Source: Flavobacteriales bacterium (lineage in GTDB: Bacteria; Bacteroidota; Bacteroidia; Flavobacteriales_D; Sanyastnellaceae). From it: 36,766 nucleotides of DNA. Below are positions 32,709-36,766 of the stretch, in pieces. The first letter of the stretch is position 1. Each line of letters starts with the position of its first letter. A program made the position numbers and the translations under genes. Under the pieces are notes generated by a model. It had not been told where the DNA came from. It made no database searches and was given only the letters and a program-made list of their open reading frames with translations. The stretch lies in assembly GCA_015665315.1 (NCBI GenBank), contig JADFAK010000170.1, positions 1-36,766 on the forward strand, read 5' to 3'.

Positions 32709-33275
32709 TTATTGTGGAAGTAGCACTTGATCAACGACGTGCACAATTCCATTAGTTGCAGGCACAGTGCCTAATATCTTAGCTCCGTGAACATATGTTC
32801 CGTCATCTTTAATCTCGACTTTAATATTGTGTCCTGTAGCCACAAAAAGACTCTGTCCATCTTTCAAAGCTGGTACGTCATATGTTCCAGGTGCAGCGTG
32901 AAAAGTGATGATCTCAGCAAGCTTGCTTTTGTTCTCAGGCTTTAACAATTCGGCAACAGTACCTTCTGGCAAAGCATCGAATGCAGCGTTGGTTGGAGCA
33001 AACACCGTGAGCGGACCATTGTTGGCTAGAACTGTTGTAAGGCCTGCAGCCTGAACAGCGGCAGCTAGTGTTGTGTGATCAGGTGAAGCAGCGGCAACTT
33101 GCAGTATGTTTTTGGCCGATTCATCATCCTGAACCGCCTCCTGTCCGCTGAGGGTGACGGCATTGTTTTGATCGTTATTCACAGTAGACGTATCGTTTAC
33201 AGATTCGTCTGTAGAGCTTGGCGTACACTGAACAAGTATAATCGCTGAGCTTAATAAGAAGAGTAACCGTTTCAT
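32709..33275 (-). CDS. Fasciclin (FAS1) domain lipoprotein of the nos operon
   Basis: The 188-aa lipoprotein (lipobox IILVQC, Cys17) has a Ser/Thr/Asn/Asp-rich linker (about 18-55) and one FAS1 domain (about 58-187). Typical FAS1 segments are NGPLTVFAPTNAAFDALP (about 106-123) and ATNGIVHVVDQVLLP (about 173-187). FAS1 domains are adhesion or binding modules; the reason for one in nos operons of this phylum is not understood. As first gene of the operon it is the most highly transcribed position. A CRP/FNR-like site lies 77 nt upstream. Confidence 0.9.
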   Translation of the reverse strand: MKRLLFLLSSAIILVQCTPSSTDESVNDTSTVNNDQNNAVTLSGQEAVQDDESAKNILQVAAASPDHTTLAAAVQAAGLTTVLANNGPLTVFAPTNAAFDALPEGTVAELLKPENKSKLAEIITFHAAPGTYDVPALKDGQSLFVATGHNIKVEIKDDGTYVHGAKILGTVPATNGIVHVVDQVLLPQ

Positions 33276-33351
33276 GATTATTGCGTGTTTGAATTATTCT
33301 CCAAATAGACAATATCTACACGATCTTGATTTGATGGTGGTCATGATTTAA

Positions 33352-33367
33352 TGTGACAATCGACACA
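33352..33367 (-). promoter_or_regulatory. Putative CRP/FNR-family operator of the nos operon
   Basis: TGTGA-CAATCG-ACACA (plus-strand reading) matches the CRP consensus TGTGA-N6-TCACA at nine of ten conserved bases. Its centre lies about 63 nt before the start implied by TCTATTTG (33309-33302 on the minus strand, one mismatch from TAnnTTTG), the class I activator distance. Confidence 0.45.
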
Positions 33368-33458
33368 TAAGGGGGAAATCACTTAAGTAACATGACAATC
33401 ATCAAGTTATCCAGCTTTTAACAGATAAAAACAGGAGGTGCTTGAAAATATTGGGCAT

Positions 33459-33485
33459 AAAAAAAGCCCCGTAAACGAGGCTTTT
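33459..33485 (-). terminator. Terminator of rpoD (bidirectional)
   Basis: AAAAGCC (33462-33468) pairs with GGCTTTT (33479-33485). On the minus strand a run of seven T (33465-33459) follows; the plus strand also ends in TTTT, which would insulate against readthrough. Confidence 0.8.
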
Positions 33486-33501
33486 AAAATGTGAATGGGT
33501 G

Positions 33502-34371
33502 TTAGCCCAAATAGGATTTAAGAATTTTGCTTCTAGAAGTATGTTTCAACCTTCGAATGGCCTTCTCCTTGATCTGTCTTACTCTTTCACGAGTCAGGTC
33601 AAATCGCTCTCCGATTTCTTCCAGAGTCATTGGATGCCCTCCATTCAAACCAAAATACAGGCGAATAACATCAGCTTCACGCGTAGTCAAGGTTCTCAAT
33701 GAACGCTCAATCTCCTTACGGAGTGATTCATGCATCAAATCCTGATCTGGCGAAGGAGATTCACCCGTCTGCAACACGTCATACATCGTGCTCGAACTAT
33801 CGTCACCATCTTTCAAAGGTGCGTCCATCGACACGTGTCGGCCTGCATTCTTTAGCGACTGCTTCACTTCATCCAAGGTCATTTCCAATACTTCAGCCAA
33901 TTCGGCAGGAGTTGGGGGACGCTCGTATTCTTGTTCTAGTTTGGCGAATGCCTTATTGATTTTATTAATCGAACCAATTTTATTCAAGGGCAGACGAACA
34001 ATACGAGATTGTTCGGCCAATGCTTGAAGAATCGACTGACGAATCCACCAAACGGCGTACGAGATGAATTTAAAACCACGGGTTTCATCAAATCGCTGCG
34101 CAGCTTTGATCAAACCAAGGTTACCTTCGTTAATCAAATCGGGCAAAGACAATCCTTGATTCTGGTATTGTTTAGACACCGAAACAACGAAACGCAAGTT
34201 GGCTTTGGTAAGCTTTTCTAGCGCGTATTGATCGCCTTTTTTAATACGCTGAGCGAGCTCTACCTCTTCCTCAGCTGTAATCAAGTCAACACGACCGATC
34301 TCTTGTAAATACTTATCTAAAGAGGCGGTTTCTCTGTTGGTAACCTGTTTTGTAATTTTAAGCTGTCTCAT
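33502..34371 (-). CDS. rpoD: Primary sigma factor of RNA polymerase (sigma-A/RpoD, Bacteroidota type)
   Basis: The 289-aa protein is the housekeeping sigma factor of this phylum, which lacks region 1.1 and the long non-conserved insert of proteobacterial sigma-70. It has region 1.2 (about 17-45), region 2 with [37 protein letters not shown] split over 78-115, region 3 (about 125-200) and region 4 with [26 protein letters not shown] near 250-276. It recognises the TAnnTTTG-type promoters seen in this window. It lies downstream of pnp, separated by 108 nt holding nested inverted repeats. Confidence 0.97.
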   Translation of the reverse strand: MRQLKITKQVTNRETASLDKYLQEIGRVDLITAEEEVELAQRIKKGDQYALEKLTKANLRFVVSVSKQYQNQGLSLPDLINEGNLGLIKAAQRFDETRGFKFISYAVWWIRQSILQALAEQSRIVRLPLNKIGSINKINKAFAKLEQEYERPPTPAELAEVLEMTLDEVKQSLKNAGRHVSMDAPLKDGDDSSSTMYDVLQTGESPSPDQDLMHESLRKEIERSLRTLTTREADVIRLYFGLNGGHPMTLEEIGERFDLTRERVRQIKEKAIRRLKHTSRSKILKSYLG

Positions 34372-34381
34372 ATTGACTTAA

Positions 34382-34450
34382 TCAGGTTTCAGATTATTAA
34401 TTCATTCTACTTCATTCCCATCAAAAACCGTGCTTGATGGTAAAACCTGA
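34382..34450. repeat. Nested inverted repeats between pnp and rpoD
   Basis: TCAGGTTT (34382-34389) pairs with AAACCTGA (34443-34450), and within it CCATCAA (34418-34424) pairs with TTGATGG (34434-34440). On the minus strand this is the leader of rpoD and could form a two-tier RNA structure. Confidence 0.55.
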
Positions 34451-34479
34451 CAGTATAGCATTTTATTGCTTACTCTCAG

Positions 34480-36624
34480 TTATGCATCCTTTCTTTCAGG
34501 ACGTGGAAGAAGAGCTTTACGTGACAACTTCACCTTTCCTGTTTTTGGATCGCGTCCAGTGACCTTGAATTTAATCAACTCACCTTCAGTGAAAACATCC
34601 GAAGAGTTCTCAACTCGCTCCCAACCGTACTCACTTATGTGAAGCAATCCGTCTTGTCCAGGTAGGATTTCAACGAAAGCGCCATAAGCAACAACGGTCT
34701 TTATCTTACCTTCATACGTCTCTCCTATCTCAATAGTTGGAGGAAAACAGATATTTTTCACTCTACTAACCGCTGCGTCAATGCTCGCTTTGTTCGTAGC
34801 TGATATTTGCACGTAGCCTTTACCGTCTACTTCATCAATCGAAATAGTGGCCTCAGTTGTTGCTTGAATCTCTTGAATAATCTTTCCACCAGGTCCGATT
34901 ACCGCACCAATAGTATCCGTAGGGATCTCAAATGCAACAATACGTGGAGCATGTGGCTTGTAATCATCATTTGGCTTAGCCATCGTCTCAACGATCTTAG
35001 ACAAAATGTGGAGTCTACCTTCTTTCGCTTGATTGAGGGCTTCAGTCAACACTTCCATCGACAATCCTTTGACCTTGATATCCATTTGACAAGCCGTAAT
35101 TCCTTCAGACGTACCAGTCACTTTAAAGTCCATATCTCCCAAGTGATCTTCATCTCCAAGGATGTCAGAAAGGATACGGTATTTTCCTGACTCAGGGTCG
35201 GTTACAAGTCCCATCGCGATACCAGAAACTGGTGCCTTGATTTGAACACCACCATCCATTAGAGCCAGACATCCTGCGCAAACTGTTGCCATAGAAGACG
35301 AACCGTTTGATTCAAGAATCTCTGACACAAGACGGATCGTGTAAGGACAGTCCTCTGTAGAAGGAAGAACTGGCTTCAACGCACGAAGTGCTAAGTTACC
35401 ATGTCCAACTTCTCTACGGCTTACTCCTCGCAGTGGTCGAGCCTCACCTGTAGAAAATGGTGGGAAGTTATAGTGCAAAAGGAATTTCTCAGTCTTCTCA
35501 AGCAAAGGACTATCAACGCGCTGCTCATCCATCTTGGTTCCAAGAGTAAGTGTTGTCAGCGATTGAGTCTCTCCACGTGTGAAGATGGCCGAACCGTGTG
35601 TAGTAGGCAAATAACCTACTTCGGCCCAGATAGGACGGATATCCGTTGTAGATCTTCCATCCAAGCGAATTCCTTCGTCTAGAAGAAGGTTTCTTATGGC
35701 CGACTTCTGTGCACTTTTCACGTATTGGCTGATCATGTATGATTTATCCGCTGCTTCAGCAGGGTCCATCTGATCGACGAATGCGCTTTTTATTTCTTTA
35801 AATCTTGCTTTGCGTTCAGCCTTCTCTACATTGGCTTTTGCCAAATCATAGAATGCCTGATACATGTTGTCATGAATGCTCTGTTTAAGATCAAGATCAT
35901 GACGCTCATGCTCGTAAGTACGCTTAGGCTCAGACTTTTTAACGGCAGCCGCCAGTTCAGTCTGCACTTGGCAATGTACTTTGATAGCGCTATGAGCAGC
36001 TTGAATTGCTTCAACCATTTCGGCTTCAGAAACTTCGCTCATCTCACCTTCTACCATTATAATGCTATCAGCTGATCCTGCAACCATCATATCGATGTCG
36101 GCACTTTCAAGCTCCACACTAGTAGGGTTAATCACCATAGTCCCGTTGATACGTGCAACACGTACTTCAGAAATAGGACCGTTGAACGGAATGTCAGAAA
36201 CAGCAATAGCCGCAGAAGCTGCTAATCCACAAAGTGCATCTGGCATTTCAATACCATCAGAAGACATCAATTGGATCTGAACTTGTGTATTGGCATGGAA
36301 GTCTTCCGGAAACCTTGGACGAAGTGCACGGTCTACCAAACGCATGGTAAGTACCTCATTGTCACTTGGTCGGGCCTCTCGTTTAAAGAATCCACCAGGA
36401 AACTTACCCGTTGATGCATATTTCTCACGGTAGTCAACTGTAAGTGGCAGAAAATCTACATTTTCTCCGGCTTCTTCATCAGCAACAACAGTTGCTAGGA
36501 GCATTGTATCTCCCATTCGTACTACTACCGACCCGTGGGCCTGTTTTGCCAATTTACCGGTTTCAATGTGGATGACTTTTCCATCCCCGAGATCAATTGT
36601 TTTTTGGTGTATGTCTAACTTCAT
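34480..36624 (-). CDS. pnp: Polyribonucleotide nucleotidyltransferase (PNPase)
   Basis: The 714-aa exoribonuclease degrades RNA 3' to 5' with phosphate, as a trimer that can join the degradosome. It has two RNase PH domains (about 10-140 and 320-480), with a helical domain between them, then KH ([13 protein letters not shown], about 560-572) and S1 ([27 protein letters not shown] split over about 630-660). The active-site acids lie in [19 protein letters not shown] (about 478-496). The order rpsO-pnp on the same strand is the classic bacterial arrangement, here with a terminator between the genes. Confidence 0.97.
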   Translation of the reverse strand: MKLDIHQKTIDLGDGKVIHIETGKLAKQAHGSVVVRMGDTMLLATVVADEEAGENVDFLPLTVDYREKYASTGKFPGGFFKREARPSDNEVLTMRLVDRALRPRFPEDFHANTQVQIQLMSSDGIEMPDALCGLAASAAIAVSDIPFNGPISEVRVARINGTMVINPTSVELESADIDMMVAGSADSIIMVEGEMSEVSEAEMVEAIQAAHSAIKVHCQVQTELAAAVKKSEPKRTYEHERHDLDLKQSIHDNMYQAFYDLAKANVEKAERKARFKEIKSAFVDQMDPAEAADKSYMISQYVKSAQKSAIRNLLLDEGIRLDGRSTTDIRPIWAEVGYLPTTHGSAIFTRGETQSLTTLTLGTKMDEQRVDSPLLEKTEKFLLHYNFPPFSTGEARPLRGVSRREVGHGNLALRALKPVLPSTEDCPYTIRLVSEILESNGSSSMATVCAGCLALMDGGVQIKAPVSGIAMGLVTDPESGKYRILSDILGDEDHLGDMDFKVTGTSEGITACQMDIKVKGLSMEVLTEALNQAKEGRLHILSKIVETMAKPNDDYKPHAPRIVAFEIPTDTIGAVIGPGGKIIQEIQATTEATISIDEVDGKGYVQISATNKASIDAAVSRVKNICFPPTIEIGETYEGKIKTVVAYGAFVEILPGQDGLLHISEYGWERVENSSDVFTEGELIKFKVTGRDPKTGKVKLSRKALLPRPERKDA

Positions 36625-36657
36625 CTGGTATTATCCTATTGTCACTTAAAAAAAACC

Positions 36658-36684
36658 AAAAAAGGCAATTGCTATCAATTGCCT
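36658..36684 (-). terminator. Terminator between rpsO and pnp
   Basis: On the minus strand AGGCAATTG (36684-36676) pairs perfectly with CAATTGCCT (36671-36663) across a 4-nt loop, followed by six T (36663-36658). It lies in the leader of pnp and may set its level. Confidence 0.85.
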
Positions 36685-36727
36685 CCCTTGTTATATTGTT
36701 ATGTGTGTGTACACGAAATCTATCGAC

Positions 36728-36766
36728 TTATTTACGTAGTCCCAATTCTTTCACGATACTACGGTA
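36728..36766 (-). CDS. rpsO: 30S ribosomal protein S15, C-terminal end (partial)
   Basis: The last 12 residues (YRSIVKELGLRK) and the TAA stop at 36728-36730 are visible before the window ends. The sequence fits the conserved C-terminus of S15, and the position directly upstream of pnp on the same strand supports it. The rest of the gene lies outside. Confidence 0.88.
   Translation of the reverse strand, partial: YRSIVKELGLRK

Noticed and set aside
26393-33275. Horizontal acquisition of the nos operon
   Set aside because: No integrase, transposase, tRNA junction or obvious shift in base composition borders it; clade II nos clusters are frequent in this phylum.
36500-36766. Frameshift or rearrangement at the rpsO end
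   Set aside because: The last codons and stop of rpsO read normally and the window simply ends inside the gene.

Overview
The window reads as a chromosomal segment of a marine or aquatic Bacteroidota, most likely Flavobacteriales (Cryomorphaceae/Schleiferiaceae-like). The evidence is the short 289-aa primary sigma factor typical of the phylum, -7 promoter elements of the form TAnnTTTG, almost no Shine-Dalgarno sequences, a GWxTD protein, a ComEC without a C-terminal hydrolase domain, many lipoproteins, a tRNA-Ser gene without an encoded CCA, and a Sec-exported (clade II) nitrous oxide reductase cluster. This placement is inferred from gene content only. I see no phage, transposon, plasmid or CRISPR.

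Layout. 1-5085 (+): the 3' end of a dipeptidyl-peptidase IV-like gene, a POT peptide transporter, an exported thioredoxin, citrate synthase and a crotonase-family enzyme. 5151-7701 (-): a TPR sensor with a degenerate histidine-kinase core, a small overlapping gene and a lipocalin-like lipoprotein. 8067-8151 (-): tRNA-Ser(UGA) with its own promoter and terminator. 8279-12953 (+): GWxTD protein, GT2 glycosyltransferase and ComEC. 12889-13634 (-): a small conserved protein and a receiver domain whose phospho-acceptor Asp is Glu. 13762-14613 (+): HMG-CoA lyase. 14614-15124: gene-poor, but with a possible 34-codon transcription unit on the minus strand. 15125-17822 (-): GRAM-like protein, 2-Cys peroxiredoxin, ZIP transporter and a methyltransferase. 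18000-18935 (+): a SiaB/SiaC switch pair. 19043-19350: a 145-bp tandem repeat. 19406-26357 (-): a TerB-ABCG-type transporter, secreted proteins and lipoproteins, and an AlkA-type glycosylase. 26393-33275 (-): nosY, nosF, nosD, nosL, a membrane gene, nosZ, a cytochrome c gene and a fasciclin gene. 33502-36766 (-): rpoD, pnp and the end of rpsO.

How the genes work together. The nos locus is one operon. It is transcribed fasciclin - cytochrome c - nosZ - membrane protein - nosL - nosD - nosF - nosY, probably running on into the glycosylase gene. It supplies a lipoprotein electron donor, the N2O reductase and the copper-site maturation machinery. No other denitrification gene is visible, so as far as this window shows the cell would consume N2O, not make it. 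A CRP/FNR-like palindrome precedes the operon, and a strong hairpin separates nosZ from the maturation genes. The DPP IV-like peptidase and the POT transporter make sense together as dipeptide release and uptake. Several signalling parts are non-canonical (degenerate kinase, Glu-receiver, SiaBC without SiaA or SiaD nearby), and they are among the most interesting single-gene observations.
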